In this document: piece by piece, positions 22,142 through 32,201 of the stretch
Layout: each line of letters starts with the position of its first letter
How positions within the stretch are numbered: position 1 is the first letter of the stretch
Source of the DNA: Massospora cicadina
Taxonomy: Eukaryota > Entomophthoromycota > Entomophthoromycetes > Entomophthorales > Entomophthoraceae
NCBI GenBank assembly: GCA_022478985.1
Contig: JAKSZP010009246.1
Coordinates: 1 to 64,000 of the forward strand
Direction of reading: 5' to 3'
Length of the DNA stretch: 64,000 nucleotides
Position numbers and translations under genes: made by a program
Notes under the pieces: generated by a model
Told to the model about the DNA's origin: nothing
Databases searched by the model: none
The model's input: only the letters and a program-made list of their open reading frames with translations

Positions 22142-23042
22142 TATCATAACTTGATGATGACATAATTTTGGGAGCCTACAGCAAGGACAAAGCTGCACTT
22201 CAGGAGGCCAAAAATGTGGAGTTGGAAGGCCTCCCTGATCTTAAGCATAACCTGGACCAACGCTGGGTACAAGCAAGGTATGCCCAGGTTGGTCCAGGGA
22301 ATGTGAATGATGCTCGTCCTGGTGTTACAGCCAGGGCATTAAAACGCACCAGCTACGTTCTAAATCATGAAAGTTTAATTAGGTTGCTCAAAGAATGAGG
22401 TTTTGAAACCCATTTAACTTTCAAAATTTCTAACTTGGGTTGGCCTTGCCTTCAATCAATAACTCGAGTTTGGTTGATCTCTAGCTATATTACCATGGCT
22501 CATGGAAGCGTGTGCTTATTGGTGCACCTGGGCTTAGCACTACTTCCACCAATCAATGATTCCCCCAAAATTGTTTAAGTATGACTTTCAAGACCAACCT
22601 TCCTCATTGGTTGACTTCCTTCCTATTAAAAATCCCACGTTATCTTTGTGTCCTTTAGAAACAGGTGCCTTGGGCAAGCCAGTGCGTGGAACTCCTTGAG
22701 GAGATCTTCAATAACGTTTTTCTTTTTGTTTTTACCCAAATATCTACCAAATTTGTTGCGCCTCTGGGTAGCCTTGGTCCCCTCCAGACTGAGGCACTAA
22801 AACCTTCCTGCACAGATCCCCACTTGGCGACGGACTCCCCCTTGGGGTCAAATCAAAAATTTTTGGGTTATTTTTTTTACTACTTATCCGGCGTTGTACT
22901 AACTTGTCCAGGGTCCCTCTATTCTTGGCAACCTCAGCGGTGCCCTAATTACCATCTTGAAATGAATAGTTCCCTGTTGGTGTGGCGATGGGCCCCACAC
23001 CACTTCTCTGGGAACTGGAGAGTTACAGACACTCTCCTTACA
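22142..23042 (+). repeat. 3' LTR of element B (901 bp)
   Basis: It begins TATCATAACTTGATGATGAC (family start TGTCATGG), preceded by a decayed purine tract at about 22127-22141, and ends CTCCTTACA. The C integrase coding sequence restarts just after it. Confidence 0.9.
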
Positions 23043-23700
23043 AATTTGCGACTTGCGCGCAGGACAAATCAGACTGGTAGGAATGGTCTTCTTCCTCCTT
23101 GCAGAAGGCAGAGGGGTCATGGACATTTGTGCCCATAAAATTTAATGTTGTGCTACCCAGCTCCAAGTGGTTCTCAGCAGTCATGATGGTCGTTGACTTC
23201 TTCACTGGATTCTCCTGTTTACCACGTGCTCCACCATTACTTAAAAAAACTGTCCGCCTATTTGTGCGCAATGTTTTTCAATGTTCAGACTCCCACAGGA
23301 AATTATCAGCAACTGAGGGACCCAATTTATGGTGCAGTTTTGAAATGAGCTCTTGGTAATTTTGAATATCACGCCCTGTTCTCCACTGCATACCATTCAC
23401 AGCTGGATGGTCATATTGAATGAGCCATCAGATCCTAGAACAGAGCCTGTGGTGATACAATGCAGCCGCTAAGGATACCTGGGCGGATGGCTTTCCTCTA
23501 GCCCAGTTTGCATATGATAATGGAACACATGCATCCACAGACTTCACCCCATATGAAGCAACCTTGAGGTAAAACCATCATTTTTGGTTGACCCATGCCT
23601 TCGCCCAGAGGTACCAGATGCAATCAGTCATGCTCAGCACATTAGTGCCACACAATACTTAGTCAGGGAGCACCTGAACAAGGCCATAAGTATTTATAAA
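23043..23700 (+). pseudogene. Element C integrase core (continuation after B)
   Basis: It resumes with ATCAQDKSDWYEWSSSSLQ (about 23049-23105), completing the CxxC of the zinc finger begun at 15583. PIKFNVVLPSSKWFSAVMMVVDFFTGF (about 23132-23212) is the core strand around the first catalytic Asp region. ATEGPNLWCSF stands where SDxGPQF is expected, and the HSQLDG..NE region is near 23395-23425. The FADQKWLPAHEIKVGSHIMLNIR barrel follows from about 23705. Stops and frameshifts are present. Confidence 0.8.
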
Positions 23701-24245
23701 TGATTTGCAGATCAGAAGTGGCTCCCAGCGCATGAAATAAAGGTAGGTTCACACATCATGCTCAATATACGCCACTTGCACATGCAGGTGCCCTTGCGTA
23801 AGATTGCAAGTAAACGCTCAGGCCTCCATTTGGTGGAAGAAGACTTGGGAAATGGCGCCTTCCATTTGAAATTGCCGCCCCATTGTAAGCAATATATGGT
23901 CATTCAAGTCTCTCATTTGTCCACGCTCAAGTGAGCAATCCCATTGGAACTGGAGTCTATTGTGATCAAGGGTGCGGAGGAAGCTGAAGTTGATGACATC
24001 CTGGTTTCTTGACTCTCCCAGTAATAAGTTTAATATTTGGTTTCATGGAAAGGCTATCCGGCCTATGAAAATGGCTGGATTGGCACTCAGAATTGTGCTA
24101 ACTGCTCAAAGCTTGTCAAGGATTTCTATTCTACTCACCATGATTCTCCCCGCCCTCCCACAAAATTTCTACACTGATGGCGATCAAGTTGCCCAAGGCC
24201 CATAAGAATGTGTTCCTCGCTCAATTTTCTGGTAGTGGCGCCCCC
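23701..24245 (+). pseudogene. Element C integrase C-terminus and chromodomain
   Basis: The C-terminal barrel at about 23705-23930 ends with the usual SHLSTLK. A chromodomain follows: EAEVDDIL (about 23980-24005), then after a frame change YLVSWKGYPAYENGW..NCANCSKLVKDFYSTH (about 24037-24140). The YLVSWKGYP..EN signature is diagnostic. This identifies C as a chromovirus only distantly related to A/B/E. Confidence 0.82.
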
Positions 24246-24266
24246 CTTGGGAAAAGGGAAGGATAA
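24246..24266 (+). other. Polypurine tract of element C
   Basis: The purine-rich run GGGAAAAGGGAAGGATAA ends at the TGTAAG start of the C 3' LTR (24267). It is the plus-strand priming site by position and composition. Confidence 0.82.
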
Positions 24267-24756
24267 TGTAAGTCCAGGGGAAGCGCCCCTCCGCTTGGAC
24301 TGGGTGGCGTTCCCTTTCCCATACAAAAAGGTCTGAGAAGGACAGCTGCCCCACTTATCGCCCAGGGCGACCTTGCCCATGTGGTGGATAAGCGGTGGGT
24401 AACAGCTTATCTTTGAGGACCCCACCACCTGTCTTAGTATTAACTTTGGATGAATTAGTACTGAGAACCAAGGAAAGTTGTTTCAAACTAATGAAGAGTT
24501 GGCAATCACATGGTGCAAAAGGGTCAAATGTGTCCAATAGCAATGATCCTAAAGCATCAAGGACCAACAGCACCAAACCATTGGCAACAAAACCTGATGG
24601 CTGTGGACCTTCAATGAATAAAGCGTCCAGTGTCAAATCTTTGGTAAAACTCGCAGATATCATCTGGACCATTGGTAAAAGTTGCTGCAGTTCTGATCCC
24701 TCCCCAAAGAATCAAAATTCTAATTGACAAATCAAGCTTGGTCAAACAGATGCTGG
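24267..24756 (+). repeat. 3' LTR of element C, truncated by element E
   Basis: About 490 bp align with 10945-11430 of the 5' LTR, ending in ..CAAACAGATGCTGG where the 5' LTR has ..AAAAGATGCTGG. E begins at 24757. The remaining ~920 bp of the LTR are not found on the far side of E (31495 onward). Confidence 0.85.
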
Positions 24757-25647
24757 TGTCAAGAGAGTGTCTATAACTCTCTCGTTCCCTGCAAGGTGGT
24801 GTGGGATGCAAACCCACACTTCTAGGGAACTAGATATTTGGAAAATGGGAAACAAGGCACCTCTAATGGTGCCTGTACAAAAGGGACCCAAGGCAAGGGT
24901 GTAGAGCACGATATACAGTACCAAGTAAGCGAGAAACAACACAGCTTGAGTGGACCCCAGAGGGGAGTCCATAATCAAGTGTAAATTGGTGCCAGGAGGT
25001 TTTGGCGCCTCAATCAGGAGGGGCTGGAGCAGCCCAAGGGAGCACCTGAAACTTTTGTAAATTGGGAAAGTATGTAGTGGTCAACATAGTTGGAGACCTC
25101 CTTGAAGAGGTCCGCACCCAAGTTCGCCCAAGGAACCATAAAAAAACGTAAAAAATGGGTAAGTTTATTTTGTGAAAAGTTGACCAACAAGGAATGTTGG
25201 TCGCGAAAAATATATCTAAACTGAATCATGGTAATTATGGGTCTGCAGAAATGGGCCCAAGCCTTGACGCTCCAATAGACAAATGCTCCCATCCAATTTG
25301 GTAGAATACACCGAAAGTGCCTTCACTTGAGTGATGATTGAAGTTGTATCCTACCTGAGCTCATAATTTTGTAACTTGAACGGGATTCAAACCCACATTC
25401 TCCAATTAACTGAATCAAAACGTATTCATTCATTATATAAATCGTTAATTTCAACGCCTGGGCTGAGACAAGGGACTGGACGTTTTGCACCCCAATAGTA
25501 CCAACCTGAACATATTTGGCTTGTACCCAGCGTTGGTCTAATGTGTGTTTAAGGTCAGGAAGAGCCTGAGAATCACCTTTTGGGCCTCTTATCGCCCAGC
25601 CTTATACTTGGCGTTGGTTCCCACTATTAAGTCATTCAACCATGACA
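24757..25647 (-). repeat. 3' LTR of element E
   Basis: On the plus strand it starts TGTCAAGAGAGTG and ends CATGACA. It is followed by the complement of the polypurine tract (25648-25661, minus-strand GGAGGAGAGGGTAA). It aligns end to end with 30603-31494. Confidence 0.92.
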
Positions 25648-25744
25648 TTACCCTCTCCTCCTTCTTGGGCTCTACCCCCTCCAGGGGCGTTCACTAAGGA
25701 GAAGTTCTTATGTGCAGGTGACAACTTCATAGCAGCAACGGCTG

Positions 25745-25981
25745 GCTTAGACTTTAATCCTGCATCCTCAGGAAAATGATTTTGGAATGTTCGATCAGGT
25801 CTTGGGCATGTACACAGTCACATGCCAGCACCCAACTGTTCTTGGCCGCGTCAAACCCCTTCCAGGATACCTGGTACTCAAGCCATCTTTTTACTAATCG
25901 GGAGGATAATATCTTCTCCACTTCCCACTCTGGCGCCCCATCCATGAGATAAGCCTCCGAGGTCTCTGGTGGGGCCTTCAA
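25745..25981 (-). pseudogene. Element E chromodomain
   Basis: MDGAPEWEVEKILSS..LEYQVSWKGFDAAKNSWVLACDC..AQDLIE (about 25790-25945) is a complete chromodomain in one frame, near-identical to B's. It is slightly altered at the end of the final helix (EHSKIIF for EVFHK). Confidence 0.9.
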
Positions 25982-27100
25982 ACGACGTTAGCTTGCTTTC
26001 ATGAAAGATTGAAAATAAATGTAACGAGGGTAAGATCCAATTGGTATAAGGTGTAGCCCACCTTTCTAATGACGCGGTAAGGACCAATCCTCTTTGGTCC
26101 CAGCTTTTTTCATGGCTGCTTGATAGGGATGTTACGATCATTAAGCATAATGAGATCCCCTTTCCTGTACGCTGGACCCACTCGGCGCTTGCCATCAGCG
26201 TTCTCCTTATAAACTAGCATAGCTGCTTCAGCTGGGATTTATGTTAAAGGTGGGGCTAAAGCCATGGTTGGCGAAAAAGGGTGAACAACTGATTGACAAG
26301 TGCAAAGTGTCGTTGTAGCTAAACTGGGCCATGGGAAAGTGAGGAACCAAATCTAAATGATCTGCGCGGTGTAACAACGCAGAAATTGTTTCAAGAACTG
26401 GTTCACTCGTTAGGTCTGCCCATCTGATTGGGGGTGATAGGCGGTTTAACGGCAGGGGAAAATTTGAAGAGTTTTACACAACTCTTCCCAGGATACAGAG
26501 GTGATCGGGGGTCTGGTCACTAATGATTTCTTGAGGAACCCCTTGAAGCGCAAACACATGTGTGACGAAGAGCCTGGCCATCTCATCAGCGGTTATTTTT
26601 CATTTCTGCAAAGAATAAAGTGGGCGAACTTCATAAAGCGGTCCACCACCACCATGATGGCATCATAACCATCAGAAACGGGTAATTCCACAATAAAATA
26701 CACTGATAGAGAAGCTCAGGGCCCTTCTGCCTTTTGGACTGGTACCAACAACCCCGCTAAAGATTGCCAATTAGGTTTCATCTAATTGTAAATCAGGCAC
26801 TCTTTACAATGCCGCCCCATCTGAGCAGGCAAGCCCTTCCAATTGTAAGTGCGTCATATCAACACCAAGGTCTTTGCTTTCCCAGGATGACCAACGTGAT
26901 TCCTTCATAATGGTCCCGGATGATTTCCGGGTGCAGTGGTCCAGCAGGAACCCATAGGCTCCTCTGAAACCACACCATCTCATCCTTTACGTGGTAACTT
27001 ATGGATAAGTCCTTCTGATTCAGAACGCTCTTAGCTAGAACCAAAGTATATTTGGCTGATAATGGCTGAGAAAATACTACCTTTCTGAACATACTATATT
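25982..27100 (-). pseudogene. Element E integrase
   Basis: On the minus strand, from about 27092 down: the linker (FRKVVFSQPLSAKYTLVLAK, then GYHVKDEMVWFQ), the zinc-finger region (about 26900-26790), the core with DGYDAIMVVVD-like sequence near 26660-26630, and HPQSDGQT near 26440-26410. The C-terminal barrel is read in shifted frame at about 26195-26000. Many frame changes; same layout as A and B. Confidence 0.8.
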
Positions 27101-28520
27101 CTGTTGCATTTTCCAGAGGTGCAAGCGCTGGCGTGTTGCCATGGAATCAGGAGGTTGAGGCATAATCTTACCTGGTGGAATCATCAACTGGGGTTATAAA
27201 TTTCTCTCTCCTTTGGATTGGGAGCCAAAGTAGGGTTGTGGCTTAAAAGATCAGCCAAACCATTAGCCTTGCCCTTGGTGAACTCATAAGTGAATGCAAA
27301 TTGGGCAAGAGTCTCATGCCAACAGGTCTGCCATGGAGTTAGGACATGAGGAGCGCGGTAGTACAGCAAGGCCCTGTGATCTGTATGTACACGGAATGGA
27401 TGGGAGGAGCCATGTAAGTGATGACTCCAATAAGTCAGCGCCTCCACCACTGCTAATAAATCCTTGTCTTAAACGGAGTAGTTAAACTCATGCAGAGAAA
27501 TTTTCCTAAAAATATCCCACTGGATGCTCAGTCCCATCTTAGCCCACTTGTGACAAGGCAGCCGCTATTGCAAAGTTGGAAGCGTCAGAAGACGCAATGA
27601 ACTCCTTTGCAGGGTCGACATGGTGAAGGATGGATGTGGATAACAGGTTGCACTTCACCGCTTGAAAAGCATCCTCCAAAACGGAGGACCACTGAAGCAC
27701 CTTGTCACCGCTAGCCTTATATAAGGGTGCTACTACCTCGGAGAGATTGGGCGTAAACTTCTTGAGGTTTGTACACGTCCCCAAAAAGCTCCTCAATTCC
27801 TTGACTGAGGTTGGGGTGGACCACTCACAATAAGCCTTCTCCTTGTCAGGAGTTATCATAGGGCTTTGGTAAAACATGACGTTGCCCAGAAAAGTGACCT
27901 GGTACTTGAAGAATTCTTATTTACTGATCTTGAGCGTAAGGCGGGCGACCCTCAACCTCTCCACCACCTGCTGAAATTTTACTGCATGGGACTCATGGTC
28001 AGGGGAAAGCACCAAAATGTCATCCATGTAGGCAACCGCGCATACCCCCAACAAGTCCCTAACGCAGCATCAATGCGGCGTTGAAAGATGGCAGGGACAT
28101 TCTTAAGCTCAAATGGCATGACCCAAAACCACAATATCCCTTTTCTGGTATGGAATGCGGTTAACCACTCTTGTCCCTTCTTAATCCAGATCTGATTGAA
28201 CGCATTTAGGCAATTTGGTTTGGAGAAGATTTTAGCCTTCTCCACATAGCATGCAATCTGTGAATCCAAAGAGATGGGATGGAGGTCTGGTACACTAACA
28301 TTGTTTAAATTCCCATAATCTACACAAGGGCGTAAAGTTCCATTGGCCTTCTCCACAAAAAGAAGCGGGTAGCAGACATGGGAGGTACGCTGAAAGATTT
28401 CACCTTTAGCTAACTGTTCCTTCACCCACACATCTAAAGCCTCTTCCTTCAGAACAGTTAATGGGTAAATGGGGGAATATATATGCACCAGATCCACATT
28501 AAGCTTAAAGTCACAATCAA
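27101..28520 (-). pseudogene. Element E reverse transcriptase and RNase H
   Basis: The RT is open from 28497 to 27979 (VDYGNLNNVSVPDLHPISL, the WVMPFELKNVPAIFQRRIDA segment). The catalytic YMDD is at 28030-28019, just past a frame change, and is intact. The connection ITPDKEKAYCEWSTPTSVKELRSFLG follows (27877-27700). RNase H begins SSDASNFAIAAALSQVG (about 27600-27540). ALTYWSHHLHGSSHPFRVHTDHRALLYY is at 27440-27355. It is the best preserved pol of the family here. Confidence 0.9.
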
Positions 28521-28699
28521 ATTCAGAATGATCTGGTAGTGCTTTAGCTGAAGCTGCGTCAAAAAAGATCCCAACCCCTCCAAACAGGAAGGGAGAGAGC
28601 CTCCACCGAGGGCTTCAACAAAGGGGCAATGGAAAGATTATGAATATTTGGCCAATGGGGCAGTTTGCCCTGAAAGTGGGCATCGGCCAAAGGAATAAT

Positions 28700-29070
28700 C
28701 AACTAGTGACCATTCATCAAGGAAAAGGATAGGGTGTTTTTTTCAAATTCATCCTGACGTCAAACTTTCTCCACCATTCTACACCCAAAATAATGGGGTA
28801 CAATAGGTTCTTGATATATGAAGTGGTCAGACAGAAGATAGGCGCCCACCTGGTAGTCCACTAGAGCCCATGACGTTCAGTGTAGGGATACCTTGAGAAG
28901 CCCCAGCTCTAACCATACAACCTGGCGAGTAGCTCAACTCAAGGTAGCTAGCAAGGTTTTGGTCCATGAAATTTATAGTGGCACCGGTATCCACTATAAT
29001 AGTTGTGCTGAACTTTCCCAAAGGGGATTTAAGGGTAGTGGTCAATAAGAAGTATCCAGAATGGGATTAA
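28700..29070 (-). pseudogene. Element E aspartic protease
   Basis: LKSPLGKFSTTIIVDTGATINFMDQNLASYLEL (about 29030-28930) contains the retropepsin DTGA motif and following helix. It continues with GCMVRAGASQGIPTLNVMGS (about 28920-28860). About 72 residues are uninterrupted. Confidence 0.85.
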
Positions 29071-30335
29071 TTCAAACAGAAAACGCCATCAACTCACCTA
29101 AAAATTCTTCCTCTGGATTGAGCAAGAAAAAGGGTATGTTTTGGATTCATAGAAGGGGGAAGGATAGTTGGCCACTCTTACTACTGAGGCCACATATTTC
29201 ACCCCATTCTCTGCAGGTGCATAAACTTTATCATATTTAGAACGAAGCTCTTTTTCCACCTCCTGAGTGCCCCAGATCATGGTAGGGGTAAGATGAGTGT
29301 TCTCAGGGGTAATCTGATATACAGGTATAGGGTCCTCATCTAAGCTGTAAGAGATAATAAATGACTCGTTTTGGGATATAACATTTGTGTGATAAAACGC
29401 GTTTCTAGGCTCCAACGACCCCATACCTGCTATGAGGGTCTGGAGTACATCATTATCCAGGGCCATCACCCCCAAGCCCAATGTCAATGCTTTGACTTTC
29501 ACCACAGTAATGCAGTGCAAAGGAAACCCATTAACCTCATTACATTTTTGGATAAGTTTGGATCTAGACTCATACGGATCTTTGGCTTTCATCAAAATGG
29601 AGAGGAAAGTGGAAGGAAGCGCTTCACAATTCAAGAAAATATTAATAGTCACAGATTCGGTATTTATAGGGCTGGCCATGGGTGAAATCATCTTGGCAGA
29701 ATTTTCAGAAAACATTAAATTAGTCTTGGGGATAGTCCCTTGTTCAGCTTGTATTCAGAAAACTCAAAGGTTTAGAAGGATAAGATTCCTTCATTTCAAG
29801 AGATGTGTGTCAACTTTTTGGCTTCCATATTTATAGGGTTCAATATGAGTGAACACATGATGGCCAAATTACCTTACCCCTTCTGGGTTGGGGCAAGGAA
29901 ATTACCCCAAAGGGCTTCAACAAGATGATCAACGTTGGAAGGGGGCGACTGCCAAATTAGGGAGTTTGCACCAATATTCTAAGGTCAAACAGAGAAATTA
30001 CTTTTAACCTTGTCAGGAAATGGCAAAGCCTGGAAATTTTTCCAGAATTCATTTAAATATACTTTCATCTGTTGACCTGCTTGAAACAGCGAAAAGAACT
30101 CATATAAGGAATGAAGGGATGCTCTATCAGGACGACTCTGCTCCAAGGCCCTCTCTAAGCCCTCCATTGATCACCACAAGAATGGCTGAGTGTGGAATAC
30201 CGCAAAAACACATTCAGCTGCTTCTGGAGACAACTGGTACAACAGATCCATTCCCCACAAAAGCGGACGTGAACCAGACAAATATTTATTTCCTACAGAG
30301 GGTTTTGGCTCAATGGAAGCCAAGGCCTGTTGAAT
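29071..30335 (-). pseudogene. Element E Gag (capsid and linker)
   Basis: The N-terminal capsid part is at 30167-29985 (SLYEFFSLFQAGQQMKVYLNEFWKNFQALPF..), with more in shifted frames to about 29720. The linker is open from 29715 to 29098 (205 residues, including VMALDNDVLQTLIAGMGS and YQITPENTHLTPTMIWGTQEVEKEL). No CCHC knuckle was seen. A and B lack the upstream capsid half. Gag packages the element RNA. Confidence 0.72.
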
Positions 30336-30602
30336 TTATGAGTAAATCTTAGAAAAGGCAGGGAATTGTGACAACAGGATTGTGAAAAGTCCAAGACTAC
30401 CAAGTATGAGCAGGAAGGATGGGTACTTCCCAATTGGTAGTTGCAAGAATAATGCTGAGATGCACCAAAACAAAACCAAACAAGAAACTGTGGTGAGCAC
30501 CATCATGGCAGTGACAAGCGGCCAGCGCACCCAGTTTACAGATAACAAAAGTCCCACATGGATAATTCTCATGCACATATAATAAAAAGGTTGGTTGACT
30601 AA
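30336..30602 (-). other. Element E leader and self-priming site
   Basis: On the minus strand the leader opens TTAGTCAACCAACC (30602-30589), directly after the LTR end GACA. Eleven bases (30600-30590) are perfectly complementary, in the element's own RNA, to LTR bases 31035-31025. No TGG-type tRNA site is present. A hydrophobic open stretch covers the leader, but its counterpart is not kept in A or B, so I do not call it a gene. Confidence 0.55.
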
Positions 30603-31494
30603 TGTCAAGAGAGTGTCTGTAACTCTCTTATCCCAGCACGGTGGTGTGAAATGCAACCCCACACTGATAGGGAACTAGCCATTAGGAGAATGGGAAACAA
30701 GTCACCTTGAATGGTGCCTGTACAAAAGGGGCCTGAGGCAAGGGTGTAGAGCACGATATATAGTACCAGGTAAGCGAGAAACAACACAGCTTGAGTGGAC
30801 CCCAGATGGGAGTCCATAATCAAGTGTAAATTGGTGCCAGGAGGATTGGGCGCCTTGATCTGGAGGGGACTGGAGTGGCCCAAGAAATCACATGAAACTT
30901 TTTTAAGTTTGGGAAAGCATGTAATGGCCAACATAGTTGGAGACCTCCTTGAAGAGGTCTGCACCCAAGTTCGCCCAAGGAACTATAAGAAAACATAAAA
31001 AATGGGTAAAACTTATTTTTGAAAAGTCAACCAACAAGGAATGTTGGTCACGAAAAACACATTTAAACCAAGTTGGGGTAATCATGGGGCTGTGGAAGTG
31101 GGCCCAAGCCTTGACGCTCCAATAGGCAAACGCTCTGATCTGATTTGGTAGAATACACCAAAAAGCCTTCACTCAAGTGATCAATTGAAGCTGTATTCTA
31201 CCTGAGCTCATAATTGTATAACTCAAATGGGATTTGAACCCTTGTTCTCCAATTAACCAAAATGAATCATCTTCAAAGTTACATAGATTGTTTGTTCAAA
31301 AGCCTGAGCCAAGATAGGGGGCTGGGCGTTTTGCACCCCATTAGTACCAACCTGGACATATTTTGCTTGTACCCAGCGTTGGTCTAATTTGTGTTTAAGG
31401 TCAGGAAGAGCCTGAAGTTTCACCTTCTAGGCCTCCTGTCACCCAGCCTTATCCTTGGCGTTGGTTCCCACTATTATATCATTCAACCATGACA
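30603..31494 (-). repeat. 5' LTR of element E
   Basis: On the minus strand it starts TGTCATGGTTGAATGATA (31494) and ends TTGACA (30603). A TTTAAAT TATA-like box (about 31072) lies roughly 30 bp upstream of the inverted repeat ACCAACA..TGTTGGT (about 31050-31032), followed by TGACT. This is a plausible promoter and start. Confidence 0.9.
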
Positions 31495-32201
31495 CCCCAC
31501 TGAGATTTTTAACCAACAGTCACTTCAGGTCCAGGGTTGGCCATCACTCACTGGCTCCCACTGGTGCTGGTTCCTTGACAACTATGACCAAGTGACCATT
31601 GAGGTCAGCTGAACTTGGGATTGGTGGCTTGCAGCACAAATTTGACTTTGGAATTATGTAACAGTTGTAAATCCCAGTTCTAACTACCATAGATAAATGA
31701 TGCTTTGGTGCCTTGACAGCACCAAATCTGATCAACGTTGAGTAGGGGACAGGTTTGGTGCACTGACAGCACCAAAATATCCCTAAATTAAGTTAGTTTT
31801 CTAAAACTGAATTGTGGTTGGTCTGGCCCAACCACACAAAAACTCTTTAAGGATGGATGCCTAAAAACCATAAGGTAAGCAAGGTTAGAAAACCTTAAAA
31901 CAATTTTTTTGTTCAGGAGATAAAAAAAGGGCCCACCAAACAGAGCTTGTCTGGAGAGCAACTGACAATGCTTCCCAGTGGGATTAGCTAGGGACAAAAT
32001 ACCAAAGTGAGCTTCAAAATTGGTGGGAACGCCCTTTTACAGCTGCCCTTTGGGGGCCTCACCAGAATCATTGATTAGGCATATATGAGCCTAATCTACA
32101 ATTTGGGCAAGGCACAACCCAGCGCCCAAAAATGACCAAACCAAAAATCTTTTATTAAAACGATTTAGCTCAGATTTGAAAAATCTGAACCTGAGTCAAA
32201 A
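31495..32201. other. Unassigned sequence between E and G with two small hairpins
   Basis: No coding motif was recognised; minus-strand open stretches of 60-70 codons have no features. Two copies of an 8-bp stem hairpin lie exactly 50 bp apart: TTTGGTGC..GCACCAAA at 31704-31726 and 31754-31776. A third inverted repeat (TCAGATTT..AAATCTGA) is at about 32170-32189. Confidence 0.5.

Larger units (their letters stand above)
15584..23042 (+). mobile_element. Element B: A-family chromovirus inserted in C integrase
   Basis: The 5' LTR starts TGTCATGG at 15584, is split by D (15678-17095) and ends ATTTACA at 17903. The internal region is 17904-22141 and the 3' LTR 22142-23042. The length without D is about 6.04 kb, like A. 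Domain order matches A, and B shares A's gag deletion. The 5-bp flanks (GACTG left, AATTT right) do not match, so the target duplication has decayed or the ends were altered. However, C's integrase reading stops and resumes at exactly these ends. The RT catalytic box is mutated (YMDN). Confidence 0.88.
10945..24756 (+). mobile_element. Element C: chromodomain Ty3/gypsy element split by element B
   Basis: The 5' LTR is at 10945-12357, then gag, protease, RT, RNase H and the integrase zinc-finger region run up to 15583. The reading breaks inside integrase, where B (15584-23042) is inserted. It resumes at 23043 with the integrase core, then the chromodomain (about 23970-24180), a polypurine tract (24246-24266) and the 3' LTR from 24267. 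That LTR is cut at 24756 by element E. Without B the preserved length is about 6.35 kb; with a full 3' LTR it would be about 7.3 kb. The pieces share strand, order and LTR type, and the integrase halves complement each other. Confidence 0.88.
24757..31494 (-). mobile_element. Element E: most complete member of the A/B chromovirus family
   Basis: E is 6738 bp on the minus strand. The 5' LTR is 30603-31494 (892 bp), the internal region 25648-30602 and the 3' LTR 24757-25647 (891 bp). It keeps the leader, full-length gag region, protease, RT (YMDD intact), RNase H, integrase and chromodomain, though with many stops. The flanking 5-mers (GCTGG left, CCCCA right) differ, and the C LTR does not continue to the right. 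So the right flank is not the original partner: either a deletion or recombination with another copy occurred. Confidence 0.92.

Noticed and set aside
30336..30662. Hydrophobic open frame after E's LTR as an envelope-like or membrane protein
   Set aside because: It spans the LTR/leader junction and the reading is not kept in A or B; hydrophobicity follows from T-rich leader sequence.
31220..31260. A tRNA gene
   Set aside because: Only a B-box-like stretch is present; no cloverleaf or acceptor stem can be drawn and it lies inside an LTR.
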